Positions 52,534-61,451 of a stretch of 64,000 nt of DNA are shown in pieces. The notes beneath the pieces are model-generated. The model did not search any database and was not told the DNA's origin. It saw only the letters and a list, made by a program, of their open reading frames with translations. The stretch is from Actinoallomurus liliacearum (lineage in GTDB: Bacteria > Actinomycetota > Actinomycetes > Streptosporangiales > Streptosporangiaceae): assembly GCF_039542035.1 (NCBI RefSeq), contig NZ_BAABHJ010000023.1, forward strand, positions 372,001 to 436,000, read 5' to 3'. Numbering within the stretch: the first letter of the stretch is position 1; each line of letters begins with the position of its first letter. Both the position numbers and the translations under genes were made by a program.

Positions 52534-53136
52534 ATGAAGTCACCGCGGCAGTCGACATCCGCCGGCGCTCGGCCGCTACGCGCGGACGCCGAGCGGACGA
52601 TGACGGCGATCCTGGAGGCGGCCGAGCGGACCCTCAGCCGCGATCCCGCGGCCACGATGGAGCAGATCGCCGAAGCCGCCGGTGTCGCCCGCACCACCGT
52701 GCACCGGCGCTTCGCCACCCGCGAGGCGCTCATCGACGCCCTGGCCGTGTGGGCCACCCAGCGGTTCGCCGCGGCGGTGGACGCCGCCCATCCGGACACG
52801 GCTCCGCCGCTGGTCGCCCTCTACCAGACGACCGCGAACGTCCTCGGCGTCAAGGCCGGCTGGGGATTCGCGATGAGCCAGGCATCCTCGGCCAACCCGG
52901 AGGTGGCGCGCCTCCACAGCGAGGTGCGGGACACGTGCGAGCGGTTGTTCCGCCGGGCCCGGGAGGCGGGCGTCATGCGCGCGGACGTCGACATCCCGTG
53001 GACCCGCCGCGTCTACTACGCCCTCATCCACCAGGCCGCACAGAACACGGACGGGATGGACGCCGACGCCCTCGCCACGCTCGTCGTGGACACCCTGCTC
53101 CGCGGCGCGGGCACCCCGCACCCCGACCGCCTGTGA
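52534..53136 (+). CDS. TetR-family regulator
   Basis: A 200-residue protein starting MKSPRQSTSAGARPLRADAE. Its helix-turn-helix is MEQIAEAAGVARTTVHRRFA, followed by a helical ligand domain. The ATG lies about seven bases after a TATGCT -10 element, suggesting a leaderless mRNA. A probable operator is upstream; the divergent aldo/keto reductase gene is the likely target. Confidence 0.9.
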   Translation: MKSPRQSTSAGARPLRADAERTMTAILEAAERTLSRDPAATMEQIAEAAGVARTTVHRRFATREALIDALAVWATQRFAAAVDAAHPDTAPPLVALYQTTANVLGVKAGWGFAMSQASSANPEVARLHSEVRDTCERLFRRAREAGVMRADVDIPWTRRVYYALIHQAAQNTDGMDADALATLVVDTLLRGAGTPHPDRL

Positions 53137-53158
53137 CGAGGCGGCGAGGCGAGGCTTC

Positions 53159-53902
53159 TCAGGACCCGGCGGCCGGCGGGAACTCCACCTTCACGGCCTG
53201 CCGGTCGGTGACGAAGCGCGGGTTCCAGACGTACAGCCCGAGGTCGTCCCGCTGGGCGCCCTTGTCCACGCCCAGGTCGGTGGCGACCCTGACCAGGTAG
53301 CTCGCGCCCGCGGGGATGAACTGGTCGCCGTCCTGAGACCGGGGCGCAGGGAACCCGAGGGTGTCGACGACCTGCGTCGTGTCGGGCAGCGTGCACATGT
53401 CCGTCGGAGCGCCGGGCTGGGGCATGCACCGGCCCGTGCTCGCGACGCTCGCCGGCAGGACCGAGCGCTTGACGAACAGGTCGGCCGGGAAGTCGAGCAG
53501 AGCGGGCCGGGTGCCGGTGTTGGTGATGACGTAGTCGACGTAGGCGAGCGTCGCGCCGTCCGGCGGCGGTGTTCTGGTCCCGGCGAGCGGCTTGTCGGCG
53601 GTGCCGGACTCCACCGCGGCGATCGAGTAGGTGTAGCCGTCCGGGGTGGTGAGGTCGAGCTTCGGGCCGGGCTTGAGCTGGGCCAGGGTCCGTCCGTGCG
53701 CGGTCCCCGCCGCGGCGGCGTCGGTCCTGGCCGCCGCCACGGTGCCCGGACCGTGCTGGGCGTGGTTCTCGTGCGACCGGACGGCGAAGATCAATCCGGC
53801 CACGGCGGCCACTCCGACGACGCCGGTGACACCGCCCGCGATGCCGAGACGAACGGTGTTCCCGGCCTTCTTCCGTCGATGGGAGCGGTGGCTCGCTGGC
53901 AT
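53159..53902 (-). CDS. Membrane-anchored protein with DUF4352-like outer domain
   Basis: A 247-residue protein: a basic N-terminus, one span (about 18-41), an Ala/Gly/Thr linker, and an extracellular beta-rich domain (YVDYVITNTGTRPALLDFPA, FIPAGASYLVRVATDLG) reminiscent of DUF4352/immunoglobulin-like lipoprotein domains, with two cysteines. It stands alone; function unknown. Confidence 0.65.
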   Translation of the reverse strand: MPASHRSHRRKKAGNTVRLGIAGGVTGVVGVAAVAGLIFAVRSHENHAQHGPGTVAAARTDAAAAGTAHGRTLAQLKPGPKLDLTTPDGYTYSIAAVESGTADKPLAGTRTPPPDGATLAYVDYVITNTGTRPALLDFPADLFVKRSVLPASVASTGRCMPQPGAPTDMCTLPDTTQVVDTLGFPAPRSQDGDQFIPAGASYLVRVATDLGVDKGAQRDDLGLYVWNPRFVTDRQAVKVEFPPAAGS

Positions 53903-54022
53903 TGATCATCCCGGTTCGGTGCCTGTACGCGGGCGAGTCGCAGCCTCGCGTCGATCGTTTGCAGGGGACAAAAGATAGCAAAGCAGGTCGGGACCGAGAA
54001 TTACCGCGGCGATGACCGTTCG

Positions 54023-55660
54023 TCAGGGCACCATCCACGACAGAATGGCGCTGGCCTGCAAAAGGGCCAGCACGCACATACCGGCGAGAAAGATCAAACC
54101 CCAAATGATCACTCGGCGGAAGATGTCGCCCTCCCGGCCGTCCAGTCCGACCGCCGCCGCGGCGATCGCCAGGTTCTGCGGGGAGACCATTTTGCCGAGC
54201 ACGCCGCCGGAGCTGTTGGCGGCCGCCAGGAGCACCGGAGACAGGTCGGCCCGGCCCGCGGCGGCCACCTGCAGGGCGCCGAACAGGGAGTTCGATGAGG
54301 TGTCGGAGCCGGTCACCGCGGTCCCGAGCCAGCCGAGGATGGGGGACAGGAACGCGAAGAATCCCCCGGCACCCGCCATCCAGGTGCCCAAGGTGATCGT
54401 CTGTCCCGAGGCGTTCATCACGAACGCCAGCGCCAGGACGAGCATGACGGTGAGAATCGCCCACCGCAGCTGCACCAGGGTGTCGCGATAGGCGCGCAGC
54501 GCGCCGCGGACCGACATCCGCAAAATGATCATGGTGAGCAGTCCGGCGGCCAGCATCTGGGTGCCCGGAGACGTCAGGTAGTTCAGCGTGAAGGTCGGCA
54601 GGGAAAGCGTTCCACCCGCCGCGCTCTTCAGGTGCAGACCGGGCCACCGCACCGTCTGAGTCGCCTCGCCGAGGGCGTTCTTGACCGCCGTGATCTGGCA
54701 GACGACGAACACCGCGATGATCGTCGCGTACGGCAGGTAGGCGCGCAGGACCTCCCGGCGGTCGTCCGGGCGGGCCACCCGCTCGGCGAACTCCGGCGTC
54801 GGCTCGTCCGCCGCGCCGCCCGCCACGACCGCCGGGCCGCTCGGACGCAGTCGCGGCCGCACCATCGCGACCACCGCCGCCACGGACACCAGCGAGGCCA
54901 CCACGTCCGCCAGCGGAACCGACACGAAGTTCGACGTGGCGTACTGCGCGACCGCGAACGCCACCCCGCAGACCAGCGCGACCGGCCAGGTCTGCCGCAG
55001 GCCCCGGCGCCCGTCGACGATGCTCACCAGCACGAGCGGCACGAACAGCGCGAGGATCGGCGTCTGCCGCCCGACCATCGCGCCGAGCGTGTCACTCGAC
55101 TGCGACGTCACCTTCCCGAGCGTGAGGATCGGGGTGGCCATCGCCCCGAAGGCGACCGGCGCGGTGTTCGCGGTCAGCGCCAGCACCGCCGCCTTCAGCG
55201 GCCGGAACCCCAGCGCGATCAGCATGACCGAGGTGACCGCCACCGGCGTGCCGAACCCCGCGAGCGCCTCCAGCAGCGCGCCGAACGAGAACGCGATGAT
55301 GATCGCCTGGATCCGCTGGTCGTCGCTGACCCGCGCGAACGATCGCCGCAGCACGTCGAAGTGCCCGGTCTGCACGGTCATCGTGTAGACCCAGATCGCG
55401 TTGATCACGATCCACAGGATCGGGAAGAACCCGAACGCCGCCCCTTCGGTCCCGGCCAGGACCGCCTGGCCGACCGGCATGCCGTACGTCCAGACCGCCA
55501 CGAGCAGCGCGACGGCGAGGGCTGTCAGGGAGGCGGTCCACGCCCGCATCCGTACGACGCCGAGCAGCACGAACAGCGTCAGCAGCGGCAGCGCGGCGAC
55601 CAGCGAACTCCAGGCGAGGGAATGTGCGACGGGATCCAGCACTTGGCGGAACACGCTCAC
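54023..55660 (-). CDS. lldP: LldP/GlcA-type L-lactate/glycolate permease
   Basis: A 545-residue permease of the lactate permease family with about 13 spans: ALLEALAGFGTPVAVTSVML, LTANTAPVAFGAMATPILTL, GWLGTAVTGSDTSSNSLFGA and ANSSGGVLGKMVSPQNLAIA. It overlaps the glcF stop (GTGA). Members carry L-lactate, D-lactate or glycolate; the glcDEF-aceB context favours glycolate. Confidence 0.93.
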   Translation of the reverse strand: MSVFRQVLDPVAHSLAWSSLVAALPLLTLFVLLGVVRMRAWTASLTALAVALLVAVWTYGMPVGQAVLAGTEGAAFGFFPILWIVINAIWVYTMTVQTGHFDVLRRSFARVSDDQRIQAIIIAFSFGALLEALAGFGTPVAVTSVMLIALGFRPLKAAVLALTANTAPVAFGAMATPILTLGKVTSQSSDTLGAMVGRQTPILALFVPLVLVSIVDGRRGLRQTWPVALVCGVAFAVAQYATSNFVSVPLADVVASLVSVAAVVAMVRPRLRPSGPAVVAGGAADEPTPEFAERVARPDDRREVLRAYLPYATIIAVFVVCQITAVKNALGEATQTVRWPGLHLKSAAGGTLSLPTFTLNYLTSPGTQMLAAGLLTMIILRMSVRGALRAYRDTLVQLRWAILTVMLVLALAFVMNASGQTITLGTWMAGAGGFFAFLSPILGWLGTAVTGSDTSSNSLFGALQVAAAGRADLSPVLLAAANSSGGVLGKMVSPQNLAIAAAAVGLDGREGDIFRRVIIWGLIFLAGMCVLALLQASAILSWMVP

Positions 55661-56919
55661 CTCCGGGAGAGAAACGACTCCTTGCCGATCCCCCGAATGG
55701 ACGCGTCCAGGATCTCCGCCGTGTGGGCCACCGGGAGCTCCCGTCCCTGGCGGCGCAGCGCGGTGGTGATCTGCAGGGTGCAGCCGGGATTGGCCGCGAC
55801 GAGCAGGTCCGCGCCGGTGGCCGCGACGTTCCGCGCCTTGCGGTCACCGAGTTCGCTCGCCGCCTCCGGCTGCAGCAGGTTGTAGACGCCGGCCGATCCG
55901 CAGCAGATCTCCGGGTCGGCGACCTCCCGGATCCGCAGGCCGGGGATGCCGCCGAGCAGCGACCGGGGCTGCGCGCGGACCCCCTGGGCGTGCCCGAGGT
56001 GGCACGCGTCGTGGTAGGCGACCGTCAGCTCGAGCGGGTGCCGGGTGGCGCGCGGCCCGAGCTCGGCCAGGAACTCCGCGAGGTCGCGGGTCCTGGCGGA
56101 CAGCGCCGCCGCCCGCTCGGCCCACTCCGGGTCGTCGGCGAGCACCGCGCCGTAGTCCTTCATCGCCGACCCGCACCCGGCCGCGTTGACCACGATGACG
56201 TCCACGTCCGCGAACGCCTCGATCACCGCGCGGGCGAACGCCTTGGCCTCCTCGGCCCGCCCGCTGTGCAGCGAGAGCGCGCCGCAGCAGCCCTGGCCCT
56301 TCGGGACGATGACGTCGCAGCCCTCCATGGCCAGGACGCGGGCCGTGGCGGCGTTCACGCCGGGAAAGAACTCCCGCTGCACGCACCCGGTCAGCATCCC
56401 GACGACGGCGCGGCGCTCACCGCGGGCGGCGACGCGCTCCGGAAGGCGCACGCGCCGGGCAGGCGGCGGCGTCAGGCGTTCCATCGCCGCCAGGGTGGGG
56501 GAGACCCGTTCCAGGAGCGGCCCGAGGTCGAGGTGCAGCCGGCGGTACGCGCGCAGCGGCCCGCGCAGCGCCCGCAGCCGCCGCGGGTACGGGAAGACCG
56601 CGAAGATCAGCTCGCGCAGCAGCCGCTCCCCGCGCGACCGCGGCTGGTCGTCCTCGATCCGCTCCCGCGTCAGCTCGATGAGCCGGTCGTAGCGGACCCC
56701 GGACGGACAGGCGGTCACGCACGCCATGCAGCCGAGGCAGCGGTCGACGTGCTCGACGGTCGACGCGGTCAGCGGCCCGCCGCGCTCCAGCTGGTCCATG
56801 AGGTGGATGCGGCCGCGCGGCGAGTCCATCTCCTCGCCCCACAGGACGTACGTCGGGCAGGTCGGCAGGCAGAACCCGCAGTGCACACAGTCGTCGAGCA
56901 GCCTCCGGAACTCCTCCAT
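55657..56919 (-). CDS. glcF: Glycolate oxidase iron-sulfur subunit GlcF
   Basis: The ATG overlaps the glcE stop by one base (TGATG). The 420-residue protein has two 4Fe-4S motifs (CVHCGFCLPTCP and CLGCMACVTACP) and two CCG-type domains (GQGCCGALSLHSG, EICCGSAGVYNLLQ). It carries electrons from the GlcDE flavoproteins to the respiratory chain. Confidence 0.95.
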   Translation of the reverse strand: MEEFRRLLDDCVHCGFCLPTCPTYVLWGEEMDSPRGRIHLMDQLERGGPLTASTVEHVDRCLGCMACVTACPSGVRYDRLIELTRERIEDDQPRSRGERLLRELIFAVFPYPRRLRALRGPLRAYRRLHLDLGPLLERVSPTLAAMERLTPPPARRVRLPERVAARGERRAVVGMLTGCVQREFFPGVNAATARVLAMEGCDVIVPKGQGCCGALSLHSGRAEEAKAFARAVIEAFADVDVIVVNAAGCGSAMKDYGAVLADDPEWAERAAALSARTRDLAEFLAELGPRATRHPLELTVAYHDACHLGHAQGVRAQPRSLLGGIPGLRIREVADPEICCGSAGVYNLLQPEAASELGDRKARNVAATGADLLVAANPGCTLQITTALRRQGRELPVAHTAEILDASIRGIGKESFLSRR

Positions 56920-58103
56920 CAGATACCTCCGGCGAAGCGGCCCGGCGCCAGCCGGTGCTCGGGGTCGAACTGGTCCTTGACCCGCCGCATCAGCGGCAGC
57001 GCCGGAATCGGCCCCCACCGGTCGAGCCGTACGCCCGCCGGTGCCGTGAGCGCGACGGCCGTGCCGTGGCGGCGCAGCCGCCGCAGGGCGTCGTCCGCGC
57101 CGTCGGCGGGCAGCGCGACATGCCACACGCCGCGCCCGGCCGACCCGCGGATCCGCGCCGCGCCCTCGAGTCCGGTCGGCAGGCCCTCGAGCTCGGTCAG
57201 CAGGTCCGCGAGGGCGGTGGGCAGGGCCCGTACCTCGACCAGGACCTCGCCGTCGGGGAGGCGGCCCCACCAGCCCGGCGGGCCTTCGCCGACCCGGCCG
57301 CCGATGAGGCTCCGCGCCGCCTCCGCCCGGGGCGGAACGCCGTCCGGCACGCCTTCGAACAGCGCCGCCACGGTGATCGGACCGGGGCCGTCCACCTCGA
57401 TCGCGGCCGGTACCAGCGCCGAGTGCAGCAGGGCCTGGGCCATGTCGAGGGCCTGCGCGGCGTCGGCGGCCGTGGCCGAGACGTACGCCGCCGCGCGCGG
57501 CACCGGATGCAGCCGGAACGCCGCCTCGACGATCAGGCCCAGCGTTCCGTACGACCCGGTGAACAGCTTGCCGAGGTCGTACCCGGCGACGTTCTTCACG
57601 ACCTTGCCGCCCGCGTGCGCGACGACGCCGTCGGCGCGGACGACCGTGATGCCGATCAGCAGGTCGCGGGCCGAGCCGTACAGCAGCCGGCGCGGCCCGG
57701 CGCTCCCGGTCGCCAGGATCCCGCCCACGGTGCCGCCCGGCGGCAGCGGGTCGAGGGCGAGCTGCTGCCCCGCGCCCGCGAGCACCGCGCGCAGGTCGTC
57801 CAGGGCGAGCCCCGCCTCGGTCTTGACGACGAGGTCCCCGGCCGCGTGCTCGACGATCCGGCCGAGGCGGCGGGTGTCCACGAGCAGGTCGCAGCCGTCG
57901 GGCGGCGCGCCCCAGTGCGTCTTGGTGCCCGCACCGCGCGGCACGACCGTGAGCCCGTGCCCGGCGGCGGCCCGCATCAGGTCGGCGGCCTCCGCGACCG
58001 TCGCGGGCGCGGCGACGTACGACGGTGTCAGTCCTTGTACGGCGTCGCCCGCCTCGCCCGGGCGGACCTCGCACGCCTTCGCGAGATCGTCGAGGGCGGT
58101 CAT
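56919..58103 (-). CDS. glcE: Glycolate oxidase FAD-binding subunit GlcE
   Basis: A 394-residue protein with an FAD-binding PCMH fold: VPRGAGTKTHWGAPP, LALDPLPPGGTVGGILATGS, VVKNVAGYDLGKLFTGSYGT. It is shorter than GlcD and lacks its full C-terminal domain, as expected for GlcE. It ends FDPEHRLAPGRFAGGI, the usual flavoprotein terminus. Confidence 0.93.
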   Translation of the reverse strand: MTALDDLAKACEVRPGEAGDAVQGLTPSYVAAPATVAEAADLMRAAAGHGLTVVPRGAGTKTHWGAPPDGCDLLVDTRRLGRIVEHAAGDLVVKTEAGLALDDLRAVLAGAGQQLALDPLPPGGTVGGILATGSAGPRRLLYGSARDLLIGITVVRADGVVAHAGGKVVKNVAGYDLGKLFTGSYGTLGLIVEAAFRLHPVPRAAAYVSATAADAAQALDMAQALLHSALVPAAIEVDGPGPITVAALFEGVPDGVPPRAEAARSLIGGRVGEGPPGWWGRLPDGEVLVEVRALPTALADLLTELEGLPTGLEGAARIRGSAGRGVWHVALPADGADDALRRLRRHGTAVALTAPAGVRLDRWGPIPALPLMRRVKDQFDPEHRLAPGRFAGGI

Positions 58104-58126
58104 CGAAGAACCGCCGGCAGTGAGTC

Positions 58127-58156
58127 CGCCATCAGAACAGGCGCCATCAGAACAGG
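58127..58156. repeat. 15-bp tandem duplication at glcD end
   Basis: CGCCATCAGAACAGG occurs twice in direct succession (58127-58141 and 58142-58156). The glcD stop codon lies in the second copy, and the first copy forms part of the 43-bp glcD-glcE spacer. Confidence 0.85.
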
Positions 58157-59589
58157 TCCGCCTTTCCGCTCTCCACCAGCGGATGCACGCCCTTGCGCCG
58201 TCCGGGGACCTCGCCGCAGAGCCGGGGCGTGGGGTACACCTTGCCCGGGTTGCAGAGTCCGGCCGGGTCGAACGCGCACCGCACCATCTGCATCGTGTCC
58301 AGGTCCTCGCCGGTGAACATCCGGGGCATGTGCTCGACCTTGTCGATGCCGACGCCGTGCTCGCCGGTGATCGACCCGCCGTGCTCGATGCACAGGTCGA
58401 TGATCCGCCCGGAGACCTCCTCGGCGCGTTCGCCCGCACCCGCCTCCGAACCGTCGAACAGCACCAGTGGGTGGAGGTTGCCGTCGCCGGCGTGGAAGAC
58501 GTTCGCGACGCGCACGCCGCGCTCCCGCGAGATCGCGTCGATGCGCGCGAGGACCTGCGGCAGCATCGTCCGGGGAATGACGCCGTCCTGCACGATGTAG
58601 TCCGGGCTGATCCGCCCGACCGCGGCGAACGCCGACTTGCGGCCCCGCCAGATCAGCCCGCGCTCGGTGTCGTCGGCGGCGACCCGGAGCTCGAACGCCT
58701 CCGCGCACAGCTCCTTCACCCGCTCGAACTGAGCGTCCACCTCCGACGCGGGACCGTCCAGCTCGACGATCAGCACGGCGCCCGCGCCGGGCGGGTAGCC
58801 GCAGCTCACCGCGGCCTCCGCCGCCTCGATGGACAGGGCGTCCATCATCTCGATCGCGGCGGGCACCACCCCGTCGGCGATGATGGCCGACACGGCCGCG
58901 CCGGCCCGCTCCATCGAGTCGAACCCGGCCAGCAGCGTGCGCACGGTCTCCGGCAGGCGCGTCAGCCGTACGGTGACCTTGGTCGTGATGCCGAGCGTGC
59001 CCTCCGAGCCGACGAACGCGCCCAGCAGGTCGTAGCCGGGCCCCTCGGTCAGCTCGACGATCTCCCCGTCCGGCGTGACCACCTCGCAGGCCAGGACGTG
59101 GTTCACGGTGAAGCCGTACTTCAGGCAGTGCGCGCCGCCGGAGTTCTCCGCGACGTTGCCGCCGATCGAGCAGACCTGCTGGCTCGACGGGTCGGGTGCG
59201 AAGTAGTAGCCGTACGGCCGCGCCGCCCGGGTGACGTCGAGGTTGATGACACCGGGCTCGACGACCGCGCGCTGGTTGGCGGCGTCGACCTCCAGGACGC
59301 GGCGCATCCTGGAGGTCACGATCAGCACGCCGTCCGTACGGGGGAGGGCGCCGCCGGACAGGCCGGTGCCCGACCCGCGCGCGACGTACGGCACGCCCGC
59401 GTCCGCGCAGGCCCGGACGATCGCCGCGATCTGCTCGGCGGTGTCCGGCAGCACGACCACGCCGGGCGTGGCACGGTGATAGGTCAGCCCGTCGCAGTCG
59501 TACGTGGCCAGCTCCGCCGGATCGCTGATGACACTCTCCGCGCCGACGATCTCCCTGAGCCGTTCCGCGAGCGCGTCCAGTAGTGCCAT
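58147..59589 (-). CDS. glcD: Glycolate oxidase FAD-linked subunit GlcD
   Basis: A 480-residue flavoprotein: VARGSGTGLSGGALPRTDGV (FAD pyrophosphate), GGNVAENSGGAHCLKYGFTV, FVGSEGTLGITTKVT, and the C-terminal NVFHAGDGNLHPLVLFD and GEHGVGIDK with metal and substrate residues. It oxidises glycolate to glyoxylate (D-lactate is possible). The ATG follows GAGGATA. A stem in the aceB-glcD spacer can pair with this ribosome binding site. Confidence 0.95.
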   Translation of the reverse strand: MALLDALAERLREIVGAESVISDPAELATYDCDGLTYHRATPGVVVLPDTAEQIAAIVRACADAGVPYVARGSGTGLSGGALPRTDGVLIVTSRMRRVLEVDAANQRAVVEPGVINLDVTRAARPYGYYFAPDPSSQQVCSIGGNVAENSGGAHCLKYGFTVNHVLACEVVTPDGEIVELTEGPGYDLLGAFVGSEGTLGITTKVTVRLTRLPETVRTLLAGFDSMERAGAAVSAIIADGVVPAAIEMMDALSIEAAEAAVSCGYPPGAGAVLIVELDGPASEVDAQFERVKELCAEAFELRVAADDTERGLIWRGRKSAFAAVGRISPDYIVQDGVIPRTMLPQVLARIDAISRERGVRVANVFHAGDGNLHPLVLFDGSEAGAGERAEEVSGRIIDLCIEHGGSITGEHGVGIDKVEHMPRMFTGEDLDTMQMVRCAFDPAGLCNPGKVYPTPRLCGEVPGRRKGVHPLVESGKADLF

Positions 59590-59598
59590 ACCAGATAT

Positions 59599-59627
59599 CC
59601 TCGCCCTTTTTTCGTTGATCGGCGAGG
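59599..59627 (-). promoter_or_regulatory. Intercistronic stem overlapping the glcD ribosome binding site
   Basis: On the minus strand CCTCGCC (59627-59621), directly after the aceB stop, is the complement of GGCGAGG (59605-59599), which contains the glcD ribosome binding site; an A-rich 15-nt loop lies between. The stem could reduce glcD translation relative to aceB. Confidence 0.4.
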
Positions 59628-59628
59628 G

Positions 59629-61230
59629 TCAGGGCATCCGCTCGTACGCCGGGAGCGTAAGGAAATCGGCGTAGTCGTCGGCGAGCGCCACCTCCGTGAA
59701 GAGCGACGCCGCGTCGGCGAACAGCTGCTCGTCGAACGCGTCGCCGTACGACTCGCGGATCTTGCCGAGCTCCTCCTCGATGATCCGCTCCACCAGCTCC
59801 CTCGTGATCTTGGGGCCGTCGGCCAGGCTCACGTCGTTGTGCAGCCACTGCCAGATCTGGGAGCGGGAGATCTCGGCGGTCGCGGCGTCCTCCATCAGGT
59901 TGAAGATGGCGACGGCGCCGTTGCCGCCGAGCCAGGTGGCGATGTACTGCAGGCCGACGCTGATGTTGTTGCGCAGCCCCGCCTCGGTGATCTCGCCCGG
60001 CGTCTTGTCCACGGACAGCAGGTCCGACGCGGAGACGGAGACCTCCTCGCGGAGCCGGTCGAGCTGGTTCGGCTTCTCGCCGAGGACCCCGTCGAAGATC
60101 TCGCGGCAGACCGGCACCAGGTCGGGGTGGGCGACCCAGGAGCCGTCGAAGCCGTCGTTGCTCTCGCGGGTCTTGTCCGCCCGCACCTTCTCGAACGCGG
60201 CCTTGTTGACCGCCTCGTCGCGGCGCGACGGGATGAACGCGGCCATGCCGCCGACCGCGTGCGCGCCGCGCTTGTGGCACGTGCGCACGAGCAGTTCGGT
60301 GTACGCGCGCATGAACGGCGCCGTCATCGTGATCGCGTTGCGCTCCGGCAGCAGGAACCGCCGCCCGCGGGCACGGAACTTCTTGATGACGGAGAACAGG
60401 TAGTCCCAGCGGCCCGCGTTCAGCCCCGCGGAGTGGTCCCGCAGCTCGTACAGGATCTCCTCCATCTCGAACGCCGCCGGGATGGTCTCGATCAGGACCG
60501 TGGCCCGGATCGTGCCGCGCGGGATCTCCAGGAGGTCCTGGGCGAGGTTGAAGACGTCGTTCCAGAGGCGCGCCTCCAGGTGGCTCTCCATCTTCGGCAG
60601 GTAGAAGTACGGTCCCTTGCCCTTGTCGAGCTGCCGCCGCGCGCAGTGGAAGAAGTACAGGCCGAAGTCGAACAGCGAGCCGGACATTCGCGCGCCGTCG
60701 ACGAGGACGTGTTTCTCGTCGAGGTGCCAGCCGCGCGGACGGACGACGATCGTCGCGAGCTCCTCGTCCGGCTTCAGCCGGTAGGACTTGCCGCCCGTCT
60801 CGAAGTCGATCGTGCGGTCCAGAGCGTCGCGGAGGTTGAGCTGGCCGCCGACCATGTTCTCCCACAGCGGCGTGTTCGCGTCCTCGAAGTCGGCGAGCCA
60901 CACCTTGGCGCCGGAGTTCAGGGCGTTGATGGTCATCTTCCGGTCGGTCGGACCGGTGATCTCCACGCGGCGGTCTTCCAGGCCGGGCGCGGGCTTGGCG
61001 ACCCGCCAGGAGTCGTCATGGCGGACGGTCGCCGTGTCCGGCAGGAAGTCCAGCGTGCCGCCCCGGGTCAGCTCCTCCTGCCGCTCGGCGCGTTTGCGCA
61101 GCAGCTCGTCCCGGCGGCCGCCGAACTCACGCTGCAGGGCGGCGAGGAAGCCGAGCGCCTCGGGCGTGAGGATCTCATCGTGACGCTCGCCGACCGGGCC
61201 GGTCAGCTCCACGCCTTGAGGTTCGGACAT
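59629..61230 (-). CDS. aceB: Malate synthase A
   Basis: The ATG at 61230 follows AAAGGA and gives 533 residues, the normal length for malate synthase A. Diagnostic segments are TDRKMTINALNSGAKVWLAD, DFEDANTPLWENMVGGQLNL, RATVLIETIPAAFEMEEILY and WQWLHNDVSLADG. It condenses glyoxylate with acetyl-CoA to malate and heads the glycolate operon. No isocitrate lyase gene is in the window. Confidence 0.96.
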   Translation of the reverse strand: MSEPQGVELTGPVGERHDEILTPEALGFLAALQREFGGRRDELLRKRAERQEELTRGGTLDFLPDTATVRHDDSWRVAKPAPGLEDRRVEITGPTDRKMTINALNSGAKVWLADFEDANTPLWENMVGGQLNLRDALDRTIDFETGGKSYRLKPDEELATIVVRPRGWHLDEKHVLVDGARMSGSLFDFGLYFFHCARRQLDKGKGPYFYLPKMESHLEARLWNDVFNLAQDLLEIPRGTIRATVLIETIPAAFEMEEILYELRDHSAGLNAGRWDYLFSVIKKFRARGRRFLLPERNAITMTAPFMRAYTELLVRTCHKRGAHAVGGMAAFIPSRRDEAVNKAAFEKVRADKTRESNDGFDGSWVAHPDLVPVCREIFDGVLGEKPNQLDRLREEVSVSASDLLSVDKTPGEITEAGLRNNISVGLQYIATWLGGNGAVAIFNLMEDAATAEISRSQIWQWLHNDVSLADGPKITRELVERIIEEELGKIRESYGDAFDEQLFADAASLFTEVALADDYADFLTLPAYERMP

Positions 61231-61451
61231 CGGCGCCATCCTTTCGCACAGTGAAATTATTCTTCTGCTTGATGGAAACGATATTAAGATCGCCGCAGCT
61301 CGGTCAACGGGGCCGGAGTACTCCTCCCCCCTCGGGGAAGCCCACACTCGGGACGGCGCCGGCCGGTCCGGAATAAGTAGGTGTGCTCCCGGCGTCGGCA
61401 TGGGAGCATCGGGGAAGATCCGGCGACGTTCCGGCGTTGACATGGGGGAAC
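61231..61451. promoter_or_regulatory. Divergent aceB/hflX control region
   Basis: This 221-bp region separates two divergent genes. Its first part (61250-61290) is unusually A/T-rich for this genome (AAATTATTCTTCTGC, ACGATATTAAG) and probably contains the aceB operon promoter and an activator or repressor site. No consensus operator can be named. Confidence 0.5.

Noticed and set aside
55624..59583. 1,319-codon open frame opposite the glc genes
   Set aside because: The minus-strand genes glcD, glcE and glcF are certain, and the plus-strand product is compositionally biased Arg/Pro/Ser-rich sequence.
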